Source of the DNA: Planctomycetota bacterium
GTDB lineage: Bacteria > Planctomycetota > Phycisphaerae > Sedimentisphaerales > Anaerobacaceae
Reading direction: 5' to 3'
Assembly: GCA_025459125.1 (NCBI GenBank)
Contig: JALORE010000053.1
Coordinates: 1 to 34,118 of the forward strand
DNA: 34,118 nt
Shown here: positions 24,028 to 31,219 of the stretch, piece after piece
Layout of the letters: every line of letters starts with the position of its first letter
Numbering within the stretch: the first letter of the stretch is position 1
Program-made: the position numbers and the translations under genes
The notes under the pieces: generated by a model
The model's database searches: none
The model's input: only the letters and a program-made list of their open reading frames with translations
Told to the model about the DNA's origin: nothing

Positions 24028-24059
24028 ATCATAAATCGTAAATCATAGATCATAGATCC
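24028..24059. repeat. AT-rich short tandem repeats before moaC
   Basis: Minus strand: repeated units of the type ATCTATG / ATTTACG / ATTTATG between the moaA stop and the moaC start. This is strikingly AT-rich compared with the surrounding coding DNA and replaces the usual ribosome site. Confidence 0.6.
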
Positions 24060-24061
24060 TC

Positions 24062-25015
24062 TCAGCCCCCGATACTCTGCATGAGAAAGTCCTCTGCCGC
24101 GGAACTCACGCGCGTATAGTGGCACTTCTCCCGCAAGACGCGTCCCATCAAGTCGCGGATGACGCCGTCACCGGCGCCGGCGCGGAGCAATCCCTTCACG
24201 TCGTAACACTGGTCCGCGTGGAGACAGGGCTTGATCTTACCGTCGCTGGTCAACCGCAGACGGCTGCAGTACCGGCAGAACACGCTGGACCGGCCGCTGA
24301 TGAAACCGATCGTCCCGGCCGCCCCCGGGGCCCGGAAGTACACGGCCGGCCCGCCGGCGTTGGGCTCCTGCGCCGGCGCCAGCCCGCCCAGTTGTGCTTC
24401 GATCGCCCGGCGGACCTCGTCGTTGGGCACGTAGGCGTCGGCCGGACCGGTGGCCCGGGTCGTCGGGCAATACTCAATGAATCGGACCGACACCGGCAGG
24501 TGCAGGGTCAGACGGGCCAGACCGACGACCTGAGACAGGTTATGCTCGCGCATGACGACGCAGTTGAGCCGCACGGGAGTCAAGCCGACGGCCAGGGCCT
24601 TGTGCATCCCGGCGAGGACGTGCGCGAGGAGGTCGGACCCGGTCATGTGCCGGAAACACGGTTCCTGGACCGCGTCCAGACTGATGTTGACCCGCATCAG
24701 GCCCGCAGCCTTGAGTTCCTCCGCCATCGGGGCCAGCCGCACACCGTTCGTCGTCAAGGACAAGTCCTCGATTCCCGGGATCGTCACGAGTCGCTGCACC
24801 AAATCCACGATATCCCGGCGCAGCAACGGCTCGCCGCCGGTCAGGCGGACCCTCCGGATGCCGCACTCGGCGCCGAGCCGCACGACGCGGTGAATCTCGT
24901 CCAGGCGCAGGATTTCCGAGCCGTCACCGCGTCCATGATCCCCAAACGGATTGCAGTAGAGGCACCGCAGGTTGCAGCGATCCGTAACCGAGACTCTCAG
25001 ATAATCCACGTTCAT
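24062..25015 (-). CDS. moaA: MoaA, GTP 3',8-cyclase (radical SAM)
   Basis: A 317-residue protein from ATG 25015; a TTG at 25027 that overlaps the moeA stop would add four residues. It makes 3',8-cyclo-7,8-dihydro-GTP from GTP with MoaC downstream. The radical-SAM cluster motif is TDRCNLRCLYC (Cys14, 18, 21), with the SAM-binding LTGGEPLLRRD following. The second cluster that binds GTP is present as CRYCSRLRLTSDGKIKPCL (CxxC plus distal Cys). The protein ends in Ile-Gly-Gly, the conserved C-terminal Gly-Gly essential in MoaA. All key residues are intact, so it should be active. It lies between moeA and moaC in the six-gene operon. Confidence 0.96.
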   Translation of the reverse strand: MNVDYLRVSVTDRCNLRCLYCNPFGDHGRGDGSEILRLDEIHRVVRLGAECGIRRVRLTGGEPLLRRDIVDLVQRLVTIPGIEDLSLTTNGVRLAPMAEELKAAGLMRVNISLDAVQEPCFRHMTGSDLLAHVLAGMHKALAVGLTPVRLNCVVMREHNLSQVVGLARLTLHLPVSVRFIEYCPTTRATGPADAYVPNDEVRRAIEAQLGGLAPAQEPNAGGPAVYFRAPGAAGTIGFISGRSSVFCRYCSRLRLTSDGKIKPCLHADQCYDVKGLLRAGAGDGVIRDLMGRVLREKCHYTRVSSAAEDFLMQSIGG

Positions 25016-25023
25016 GCGACATC

Positions 25024-26199
25024 TCAAAGCAGCCGGACCTGCACGGGTGCTCCCCGCGCGAGCTCGGCCACGCCGACATTCATGGCGATCAACCCCTCCG
25101 CCTCACAGAGCGCCGGAATGTGAGCGGAGCCGTGATATTCTACCTGCTGGACGGTTTCCGCGCCGGTCAATTTGACAGGAATCCAACTCTGGCGGTCCGT
25201 GTCCGGCCGTGTGAGGGGCTCCTCCAGCCGCATCCGCACGTGCGTGGGCGCGTAATCATGCCCCATCAGTCGATACAGGAACGGCTTCACCAGCAGTTCG
25301 AAGACCACGAACGTCGAGACTGGATTGCCCGGCAGCCCGAAGCAATACGCCCGTTCGGTCAGGCCGAACACCGTCGGCTTTCCGGGTTTGACCGCGATCT
25401 TCTCGAACCGCAAGTTCACATGGTTCCGCCGCAGAACCTCCGGCACCAGGTCGAAATCGCCGACCGACACGCCTCCCGAGACGATGACGACGTCGTGCTC
25501 CGCCAACGCGGTCTTCAGCACGTCATCGATTGCGGCCGCAGTGTCTTTGACAATGCCGCAGTCGTGCGCCGGCACGCCCAGGGCCGCCAGTTGAGCCACA
25601 AGCTGCGGGCCGTTCGAGTTGCGGATCTGGGAAGGACCCGGGTGCGCCGCCGGTGGGACCAGCTCATCCCCGCTCGCAATGACGGCCACCTTCGGTCGTC
25701 TGGCCACCAGCGGCCGCACATGTCCAAACGAAGCAAGGACCGCCACGTGTGCGGAACCCATCCGGCTGCCCTTCCGGAGTATGATCTGCCCCGCTTTGAC
25801 GTCCGTGGCCCGGCAGGAAACGTGGTCCAGGGTGTCTTCCCCGGTGAAACGGATCGCGTGCTCGCCGGCCGCCTCCGTCTGCTCGATCATGACGACACAA
25901 TCGGCCCCCGGGGGGACAGCGGCGCCGGTCATGACCTTGGCACACTGGCCGGGTCCGACCGTACCGACGGGTGTCGTGCCCGCCGGGATTGTCTCGATCA
26001 CGGTGAGCCGGCGGCCGAGATCCGCGCGACGGCACGCATAGCCATCGACGGTCGCCTTGTCGAAGGGCGGCATATCCATGTCCGCGGTGATATCCTGGGC
26101 CAGGATGCGGCCCAGGGCCTCACGCAACTCCACCGGCTCGGTCCCCAACAGCCTGGCCGAGTCCAGAACGATCTGCAAGGCTTCGTGCAATCCGATCAT
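25024..26199 (-). CDS. moeA: MoeA, molybdopterin molybdenumtransferase
   Basis: A 391-residue protein that inserts molybdate into adenylylated molybdopterin supplied by MogA. Motifs in order: MPPFDKATVDGYA, AKVMTGAAVPPGADCVVMIE, VAVIASGDELVPP, IRNSNGPQL, VIVSGGVSVGDFD, VKPGKPTVFG, and CFGLPGNPVSTFVVFELLVK, covering the four MoeA domains. The C-terminal domain IV follows (HVRMRLEEPL..IPALCEAEGLIAM). ATG 26199 overlaps the upstream stop as ATGA with GAGGTGG/AGAGG upstream, so it is translationally coupled to the MocA-like gene. Length and motifs are normal. Together with the MogA half of the fusion, it provides the metal-insertion step. Confidence 0.96.
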   Translation of the reverse strand: MIGLHEALQIVLDSARLLGTEPVELREALGRILAQDITADMDMPPFDKATVDGYACRRADLGRRLTVIETIPAGTTPVGTVGPGQCAKVMTGAAVPPGADCVVMIEQTEAAGEHAIRFTGEDTLDHVSCRATDVKAGQIILRKGSRMGSAHVAVLASFGHVRPLVARRPKVAVIASGDELVPPAAHPGPSQIRNSNGPQLVAQLAALGVPAHDCGIVKDTAAAIDDVLKTALAEHDVVIVSGGVSVGDFDLVPEVLRRNHVNLRFEKIAVKPGKPTVFGLTERAYCFGLPGNPVSTFVVFELLVKPFLYRLMGHDYAPTHVRMRLEEPLTRPDTDRQSWIPVKLTGAETVQQVEYHGSAHIPALCEAEGLIAMNVGVAELARGAPVQVRLL

Positions 26200-26861
26200 C
26201 CTCTTACCACCTCCGGAGCGACCCCGAAATGCGAGAGATAATCCTCCGGCGTATCGATTCTCGCCAGGATGCCAGGTTCCGGAACGTCCACTTCGAAGAC
26301 CCTGTCCGCATTCGAGCGCAGAACATGGCGTGCCCCTTCCTGGGCCGGCGCGTGGAGCAGATCATCGAATACTGCTCGTGCGAACAACGTTGGATGCCCA
26401 CGATGGCCCTCGAAGGTTGGAACAACGATGGGCTTGCCCGTCTCGTGAAATGCCTGTACGAGCCGGTTGATGACCTCCACGCAGATGAAAGGGTTATCCA
26501 CGAGACACAGCAGCACCGCTTCGACCTCCGGCGGCAGACTCCTGAGTCCCGCGATCAATGACGACAACTGCCCTTCTCGATAGGCCTCATTGACGACAAC
26601 ACTGGCGGCGGATAGGTCGATGGCCGCTCGGATCCCCAAGGCCTGCGCCCCGAGGACGACCGTGATTCCGTCCACCTTGGACCGCGGCAGAACCGAAACG
26701 ACCTGTTCCAGGAAGGTGCTATCCCTCTTCGTAGGTCGTGCGCCCCCGCACGACGTCTTGGGGCGAGCGGGGACGCTCGCCCTGCGAGGAAAGCGCAAGA
26801 GCGGTTTGGGCATGCCCATCCGCCGGGACTCCCCCGCCGCCAGGACCAGCGCATGGATCAC
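26196..26861 (-). CDS. MocA/MobA-like molybdopterin nucleotidyltransferase with in-frame insertion
   Basis: A 221-residue protein; the GTG start at 26861 overlaps the XdhC-like stop as GTGA. The nucleotidyltransferase signature LVLAAGESRRMGMPKPLLRF is at residues 5-24. Later motifs are AVLLCLVDNPFI (metal-binding Asp), KPIVVPTFEGHRGHPTLFA and EVDVPEPGILARIDTPEDY, the pattern of CTP:molybdopterin cytidylyltransferase MocA. A MocA role fits, because xanthine-dehydrogenase-family hydroxylases use the cytosine dinucleotide cofactor. Oddity: residues about 25-46 (PRRASVPARPKTSCGGARPTKR split by the palindromes at 26735-26782) separate LLRF from STFLEQV, which are normally nearly adjacent. The insert is a DNA palindrome pair and probably forms a surface loop next to the nucleotide site; activity is uncertain. 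Confidence 0.88.
   Translation of the reverse strand: MIHALVLAAGESRRMGMPKPLLRFPRRASVPARPKTSCGGARPTKRDSTFLEQVVSVLPRSKVDGITVVLGAQALGIRAAIDLSAASVVVNEAYREGQLSSLIAGLRSLPPEVEAVLLCLVDNPFICVEVINRLVQAFHETGKPIVVPTFEGHRGHPTLFARAVFDDLLHAPAQEGARHVLRSNADRVFEVDVPEPGILARIDTPEDYLSHFGVAPEVVRG
26735..26782. repeat. Paired palindromes inserted in frame in the mocA-like gene
   Basis: GTCGTGCG-CCCC-CGCACGAC (26735-26754) and GGGCGAGCG-GGGA-CGCTCGCCC (26761-26782) are two perfect hairpins separated by 6 bases. They encode the extra residues that split the conserved LLRF..STFLEQV segment. The total extra length of about 66 bases preserves the reading frame. Confidence 0.8.
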
Positions 26862-27928
26862 AGGCCACCCTCCCCGCGCGACCGGCTCATATGACCGATC
26901 CCCGCGGCATCTCCCAAACGCCGGACCTTGACCAACTCACAGACAATACTCAAGGCGATCTCTTCCGCAGTCACCGCGCCGATCGAGACACCAATAGGTG
27001 AATAGACCCGGTCGAGCCGCTCCGGCGGGATGCCCTTCTCCCGCAGCTTCTGCAGGAGGATCGCGGTCTTACGCCGGCTGCCGATCATGCCGATATACCG
27101 GGCTTCCGTCCGCACCGCCTGTTCCAGGACGACCTGGTCGCACTGGTGTCCCCGCGTCACAATCACGAGATACGAGTGGCCGTCGATCCGCAGCCGGTTG
27201 AACACACGGCCAAAGTCCTCGACCACGATCTCCTCCGCATCGGGGAACCGCTGGCGATTGGCATATTCCGCCCGGTCATCGCAAACGACGATACGAAAGT
27301 GCACCGATCGTGCCAGGCACGCGATGTGACCTGACACGTGCCCGGCCCCAAACAGGATGACGGTCGGCGGGACCGCCAGGCTTTCAACGAACGCCTCCAC
27401 GTCGCCGGCGGAAACCCGGATCCCCGCACCACCGGGCAGGCCGGCCTCCCGGATAGCCGCGGCGACCGCCGGCGGCAACCGGGTCCCCGCGTGGTTCACG
27501 TCCGGCAGCCGCAGCTTCTGCGGCGGTCCAGCCGGCACGAAGATGGAAACCAGCACCGCGTTCTCGTCATCACGGCTGCCGGCGCCCAGCTCCCGGAACA
27601 GCGGCACAGCCGCCGGATCGAACGACTCCAGCAGAAACTCGACCGATCCCCCACAGATGCCCTTCTCATCATCCGGGGTTTCCCCCACCTCAAACCGCAA
27701 CAGGCGGACTGCCGGCCGACCGAGCATCTGCCGGGCCTGCTCGATCATTCGCGCTTCGAGCAGTCCCCCACCCACGGTGCCGGCCGTCGCGCCGGCCCCG
27801 AAGACCAGCATCTTGTACCCCACCTTGCCGGGCGTCGAGCCGGTGGTCGCGACGACGGTCACCAGGGCGACCGGGTGCCCCTCTTCCAGGACGCAGGCCG
27901 CCCGGCGAAATATCTCCAGGTTGTCCAT
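26858..27928 (-). CDS. XdhC/CoxI-family molybdenum cofactor chaperone
   Basis: A 356-residue protein and first gene of the operon. ATG 27928 is chosen because AGGAAAAC precedes it and MDNLEIFRRAACVLEEG matches the family start; upstream in-frame ATGs lie in the leader. The N-terminal XdhC-CoxI domain has VVATTGSTPGKVGYKMLV and GTVGGGLLE. The C-terminal XdhC Rossmann domain has TVILFGAGHVSGHIACLAR (about 190-207), FRIVVCDDR, YIGMIGSRRK and SPIGVSIGAVTAEEIALSIV. XdhC proteins bind molybdenum cofactor, promote its sulfuration and insert it into xanthine-dehydrogenase-family enzymes. Its position, divergent from the two hydroxylase gene pairs, strongly suggests it serves them. Confidence 0.93.
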   Translation of the reverse strand: MDNLEIFRRAACVLEEGHPVALVTVVATTGSTPGKVGYKMLVFGAGATAGTVGGGLLEARMIEQARQMLGRPAVRLLRFEVGETPDDEKGICGGSVEFLLESFDPAAVPLFRELGAGSRDDENAVLVSIFVPAGPPQKLRLPDVNHAGTRLPPAVAAAIREAGLPGGAGIRVSAGDVEAFVESLAVPPTVILFGAGHVSGHIACLARSVHFRIVVCDDRAEYANRQRFPDAEEIVVEDFGRVFNRLRIDGHSYLVIVTRGHQCDQVVLEQAVRTEARYIGMIGSRRKTAILLQKLREKGIPPERLDRVYSPIGVSIGAVTAEEIALSIVCELVKVRRLGDAAGIGHMSRSRGEGGL

Positions 27929-27941
27929 ATTCAAGTTTTCC

Positions 27942-28044
27942 TGTACTACCATGCCGGACCAAGGTACCATATTACCCGCTGACGCCGAATCTCTCTACGG
28001 GTTTGTGTACGGGAGTCAAGGGACGAAGGGTACGGGGGTACGCC
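27942..28044 (+). promoter_or_regulatory. Leader of hydroxylase operon 1 (conserved with operon 2)
   Basis: These 103 bases align with 31114-31219 before the second pair. Shared blocks: TGTACTACCATGCC, GGTACCATA, GTGTACGG, AGTCAA and GTACGGGGGTACG right before the ATG. TGTACT could be a -10 box, which would place most of the leader in the mRNA. The last block is itself a palindrome (GTAC-GGGG-GTAC) sitting where the ribosome site should be. On the minus strand, TTGACT (28019-28014) with TAGAGA 16 bases on is a weak candidate promoter for the XdhC-like operon. Confidence 0.5.
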
Positions 28045-28524
28045 ATGGCAGAGACAATCGCTTTCACGCTCAATGACAAACCGGTCAGCGTGACCACGGA
28101 CGGGCAGAGGCCCCTCCTGTGGGTCCTGCGGACCGACTTCGGCCTGACGGGCACCAAGTTCGGCTGCGGCCAGGCGGATTGCGGCACCTGCACCGTCCTG
28201 GTGGACAACAAGGCCGTGCGCTCGTGCGTCTATCCCGTGCGCAACGCCCGCGGCCGGCAGGTCCGCACCATCGAGGGACTGGCCGCCAACGGCGAGCTGC
28301 ATCCGTTGCAGAAAGCCTTCGTCGAGCACGATGCCCTGCAATGCGGCTTCTGCACGCCCGGCATGATCCTCGCGGCGTACAGCCTGCTCCTGAAGAATCC
28401 GCAGCCCACCCGCGAGGAAATCATCCAGGGCATGAGCCGTAACCTGTGTCGCTGCGGGGCCCACACCCGCATCATCGACGCCATCCAGTCCGCCGCGGCG
28501 GCCATGATGGGAGGGAAGGTCTGA
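28045..28524 (+). CDS. IorA-like [2Fe-2S] subunit of molybdenum hydroxylase, copy 1
   Basis: A 159-residue small subunit. The start MAETIAFTLNDKPVSV at ATG 28045 is fixed by identity with copy 2. Two clusters are visible: the plant-type cluster in GCGQADCGTCTVLVDNKAVRSC (Cys41, 46, 49, 61, given by position) and the second in QCGFCTPGM plus NLCRCGAH (Cys99, 102, 134, 136). This is the arrangement of the small subunit of xanthine-dehydrogenase-family enzymes such as isoquinoline 1-oxidoreductase and aldehyde oxidases. It passes electrons from the molybdenum centre. The stop overlaps the large-subunit ATG (TGATG), so the two are co-translated. Confidence 0.95.
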   Translation: MAETIAFTLNDKPVSVTTDGQRPLLWVLRTDFGLTGTKFGCGQADCGTCTVLVDNKAVRSCVYPVRNARGRQVRTIEGLAANGELHPLQKAFVEHDALQCGFCTPGMILAAYSLLLKNPQPTREEIIQGMSRNLCRCGAHTRIIDAIQSAAAAMMGGKV

Positions 28525-30653
28525 TGAACCGCCACGAGTATCCGAATATCGATTTCACCGATTTTGCGCTCGACCTCGACCTCTCCCGGCGCGACCTTCT
28601 CAAGACCCTGGGCGGCGGGATCTTCATCTTCTTCTGCCTCGGTGACCGCGCCCCCCTGGAGGCCCAGCAGAACAGTCTCCCCAGCGATTTCAACGCGTTT
28701 CTCCGGATCGGCGCCGACGGCCGGGTCACCTGTTACACCGGCAAGATCGAGATGGGCCAGGGCAACCTCATGGGGCTGGCGCAGTTGCTGGCCGAGGAGG
28801 TCGATGTCCGGCTGGAATCGGTCGATGTGGTCGCGGGGGACACGCTGCTGTGTCCCTGGGACGGCGGGACCTGGGGCTCGACCAGCACCCGCGGCTTCGG
28901 ACCGCCGTTGCGTGCGGCCGGCGCGGAGGCCCGGATGGTCCTGCTGGAATTGGCCGCCGAGCGGCTCCGCGTCCCCCAGGGCCGACTCATCGCCCAGGAC
29001 GGCGTGATCTTCGACAGCCAGCAGCCGGACCAGCGCGTCACGTATGGTGAGCTGGCCCAGGGCCAGCCGATCGCCCGGCATGCGAAGCAGAAGCCCGCCC
29101 TGAAGAGTCCGTCCGAGTTCAAGGTGATCAACACACCGCACCTGCGCCGGGACGGCCTGGAGAAGGTCACCGGCAAGGCCGTGTACGCCGGCGACGTCCG
29201 GCTGCCGGGCATGTTGTACGCCCGCATCCTCCGACCGCCGGCCCACGGCGCCAAACTCAAGAACGTGGACACCTCCGCCGCCGAAAAGGTGGAGGGCGTC
29301 ACCGTGGTCCGCGACGGCGATTTCGTGGCCGTCCTGCACCCCAATTGGGACCAGGCGGATGCAGCGTTGGCGAAGGTCGTGGCCGAGTTCGACCCCTCGC
29401 CCTCGACGCTCGACGATCAGACGATCTTCGACTATCTGGTCGCCCACGGCGGCAGCGGCCGCATCGTCGCGCAGGGTGGGGCCTTCGGACCTAGCCGCAC
29501 CCCGCTGACCGTCGTGGAGCACACGTACTTCGACGGGTACAAGGCCCACGCGCCCCTGGAGACCCACACCGCCCTGGCGCAGGTCGAAGGGAACAAGGTG
29601 ACCGTCTGGGTGGGCACCCAAACGCCTTTCCCGGCGCGAGATGAGATCGCCCAAACCCTCGGCTTCGCTGCCAACAATGTGCGCGTCATTACGCCTTTCG
29701 TCGGCGGCGGCTTCGGCGGCAAGGGCTCCGTCAACACCCAGGCCGTGGAGGCGGCCCGCCTGTCCCGGGCGACGGGCAAGCCCGTCCAGGTGTGCTGGAG
29801 CCGGGAGGAGGAGTTCTTCTTCGACGCCTTCCGTCCGGCGGCCGTCGTCAAGATCAAAGCGGCCCTCGGCAAGGATGGCAGGGTGGCATCCTGGGACTAC
29901 AGCGTCTACGCCGCCGGCGACCGGGGCGCGGCCCACTTCTACGATATCCCGAATCATCGCACCACCAGCTTCGACGCCGCGGTGCACCCCTTCGCCACCG
30001 GTCCGTGGCGGGCCCCCGGCAACAGCACCAACTGCTTCGCCCGCGAATCCCACATCGACCTGCTGGCGGCCCACGCCAAGATGGACCCGATTGAATTCCG
30101 GCTGAGGCACCTCAAAGACCAGCGTGCCATCGGTGTCCTGAAGGCCGCCGCCGAGAAGTTCGGCTGGCAGCCGGCCCCCGCGCCGAGCGGCCGGGGACTG
30201 GGCGTGGCAGTCGGCACGGATGTGGGCGCCTGGGTGGCCGAGATCGCCGAGGTCGAGGTCGATCCGCGGACGGGACACGTCCAGGTCAAGCGGGTGGTCT
30301 GCGCCCAGGACATGGGCCTGGTGGTCAACCCCCAGGGCGCCACGCTCCAGATGGAAGGCTGCATCACCATGGGCCTGGGCTACACCCTGAGCGAGGACAT
30401 CCATTTCCAGAACGGAATGATCCTCGACCGCAGCTTGGATGCCTACGAGCTGCCCGGCTTCGCGGCCGTGCCCCAGATTGAGACGGTCCTGCTCGACCGC
30501 AGGGATCAGCCCATGAACGGCGGTGGCGAGCCGGCCATCATCCTCGTCGGGGCCGTGGTCGCCAACGCCATCTACGACGCCACCGGTACCCGGCTGTTCC
30601 AACTGCCCATGACCCCGGAGCGCGTCCGCCAGGCCATCGCCGCCCTTGGGTGA
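28524..30653 (+). CDS. IorB-like molybdopterin-binding subunit, copy 1
   Basis: A 709-residue catalytic subunit starting at ATG 28524 with GGAGGGAAGG upstream. A twin-arginine motif begins at residue 21 (SRRDLLKTLGGGIFIFFCLG), so the mature enzyme is probably exported with its small partner. Cofactor-binding motifs of the IorB/aldehyde oxidase group are present: GGTWGSTSTRGFGPPLRAAGAEA (in parts), FVGGGFGGKG (about residue 391), WRAPGN (about 495) and the GGGEPA near the C-terminus whose Glu (about 669) aligns with the catalytic glutamate. Length is normal for IorB. These enzymes hydroxylate N-heterocycles or oxidise aldehydes using water as oxygen source. The substrate cannot be told from sequence. 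There is no FAD subunit or cytochrome gene next to it. Confidence 0.93.
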   Translation: MNRHEYPNIDFTDFALDLDLSRRDLLKTLGGGIFIFFCLGDRAPLEAQQNSLPSDFNAFLRIGADGRVTCYTGKIEMGQGNLMGLAQLLAEEVDVRLESVDVVAGDTLLCPWDGGTWGSTSTRGFGPPLRAAGAEARMVLLELAAERLRVPQGRLIAQDGVIFDSQQPDQRVTYGELAQGQPIARHAKQKPALKSPSEFKVINTPHLRRDGLEKVTGKAVYAGDVRLPGMLYARILRPPAHGAKLKNVDTSAAEKVEGVTVVRDGDFVAVLHPNWDQADAALAKVVAEFDPSPSTLDDQTIFDYLVAHGGSGRIVAQGGAFGPSRTPLTVVEHTYFDGYKAHAPLETHTALAQVEGNKVTVWVGTQTPFPARDEIAQTLGFAANNVRVITPFVGGGFGGKGSVNTQAVEAARLSRATGKPVQVCWSREEEFFFDAFRPAAVVKIKAALGKDGRVASWDYSVYAAGDRGAAHFYDIPNHRTTSFDAAVHPFATGPWRAPGNSTNCFARESHIDLLAAHAKMDPIEFRLRHLKDQRAIGVLKAAAEKFGWQPAPAPSGRGLGVAVGTDVGAWVAEIAEVEVDPRTGHVQVKRVVCAQDMGLVVNPQGATLQMEGCITMGLGYTLSEDIHFQNGMILDRSLDAYELPGFAAVPQIETVLLDRRDQPMNGGGEPAIILVGAVVANAIYDATGTRLFQLPMTPERVRQAIAALG

Positions 30654-30666
30654 CGAGATCCGTTGG

Positions 30667-30689
30667 TAGTATGCTCGTAAGAGCATAAG
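30667..30689 (+). repeat. Small structured repeat, copy 3 (partial)
   Basis: TAGTATGCTCGTAAGAGCAT carries the GCTC-GTAA-GAGC hairpin just after the copy 1 large-subunit stop; the second hairpin of the element is missing. It may help end transcription of operon 1. Confidence 0.55.
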
Positions 30690-30722
30690 AGCCTCTGACA
30701 GAACGAGCATGCAGCCCTCTCT

Positions 30723-30840
30723 TGTCACCCCCGCGCAGAGCCTGCCCCCGACCTGATCGGGGGCGGGGGCCAGTGAACGCTGGGGCGCGATTGGATTGGG
30801 GACCCCCAAACGCGACGTAGCGCGTTTGGGAACCCTTCCC
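30723..30840. repeat. Cluster of GC palindromes downstream of operon 1
   Basis: GCCCCCGA-CCTGA-TCGGGGGC (30744-30764) resembles the palindrome inside the MOSC-MogA gene. CCCAAACGCG-ACGTAG-CGCGTTTGGG (30805-30830) belongs to the same family as the nested palindrome at 31018-31043 and the 6328-6353 palindrome. No gene is seen in 30654-31219. Confidence 0.75.
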
Positions 30841-30939
30841 GCGTGCGCGGGAATGACAGAAAGCAGCAGCCATCTTCATCCTGTTGGAGGCTCTAATACG
30901 GATTACGACTGAGTTCTTCGTACGCTTGAGCCAGATTCC

Positions 30940-31071
30940 GGGTGGCAGCGGCAAGCGCAGCTTGCCGCTGGCGTTTGTGCCTGTCCCACGAGCCAGCGGC
31001 AAGCTCCGAAGAGGGTTCCCAAACGCGATGAATCGCGTTTGGGGTCCCGGCTCCGCTTGCCGCTGCCACCC
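30940..31071. repeat. GGGTGGCA palindromic element interrupted by a second palindrome
   Basis: Outer arms GGGTGGCAGCGGCAAG and CTTGCCGCTGCCACCC are intact, but the right half is split by 38 bases at 31013-31050 between CTCCGAAGA and CTCCGCTTGCC. Left of it, 30896-30937 carries a version of the 18-base end and CCAGATTCC found at 19695. Confidence 0.9.
31013..31050. mobile_element. 38-base palindrome nested inside a GGGTGGCA element
   Basis: The insert has 12-base arms CCCAAACGCGAT (31018-31029) and ATCGCGTTTGGG (31032-31043) flanked by GGGTT and GTCCCGG. Uninterrupted versions of the host site (CTCCGAAGACTCCGC or its complement) occur at 11128-11142, 33908-33922 and at about 34045-34060. No target-site duplication is obvious. 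I call it mobile by inference from occupied versus empty sites; no transposase is encoded in the window. Confidence 0.7.
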
Positions 31072-31113
31072 GATCGCATCCTGCTACGTTGCGTTTACCG
31101 CGCGGCTTCCCTC

Positions 31114-31219
31114 TGTACTACCATGCCTGATGATGGTACCATAGCACCGGCTGAAGGTGAGTCTCTTGACGGGATTGTGTACGGCAGTCAACGGGGACTG
31201 AAAAGTACGGGGGTACGCT
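31114..31219 (+). promoter_or_regulatory. Leader of hydroxylase operon 2 (conserved with operon 1)
   Basis: Similar to 27942-28044. It contains a perfect palindrome ATGGTACCAT (31133-31142), TTGACGGGATTGTGTACGG and the terminal GTACGGGGGTACG before the ATG. Conservation drops sharply upstream of TGTACT, which marks the edge of the duplicated segment. Confidence 0.5.

Noticed and set aside
26196..26861. Calling the nucleotidyltransferase MobA (GTP-specific)
   Set aside because: Neighbouring XdhC-like and xanthine-dehydrogenase-family genes favour the MocA (CTP) type, and the specificity residues cannot be judged safely by eye, so no symbol is given.
27942..28044. Molybdenum-cofactor riboswitch (Moco RNA) upstream of the first hydroxylase pair
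   Set aside because: I cannot recognise the conserved Moco RNA core; only a lineage-internal duplicated leader is supported.
28230..30809. An 859-residue minus-strand frame opposite the hydroxylase genes
   Set aside because: Shadow of the strongly conserved plus-strand IorAB-like genes.
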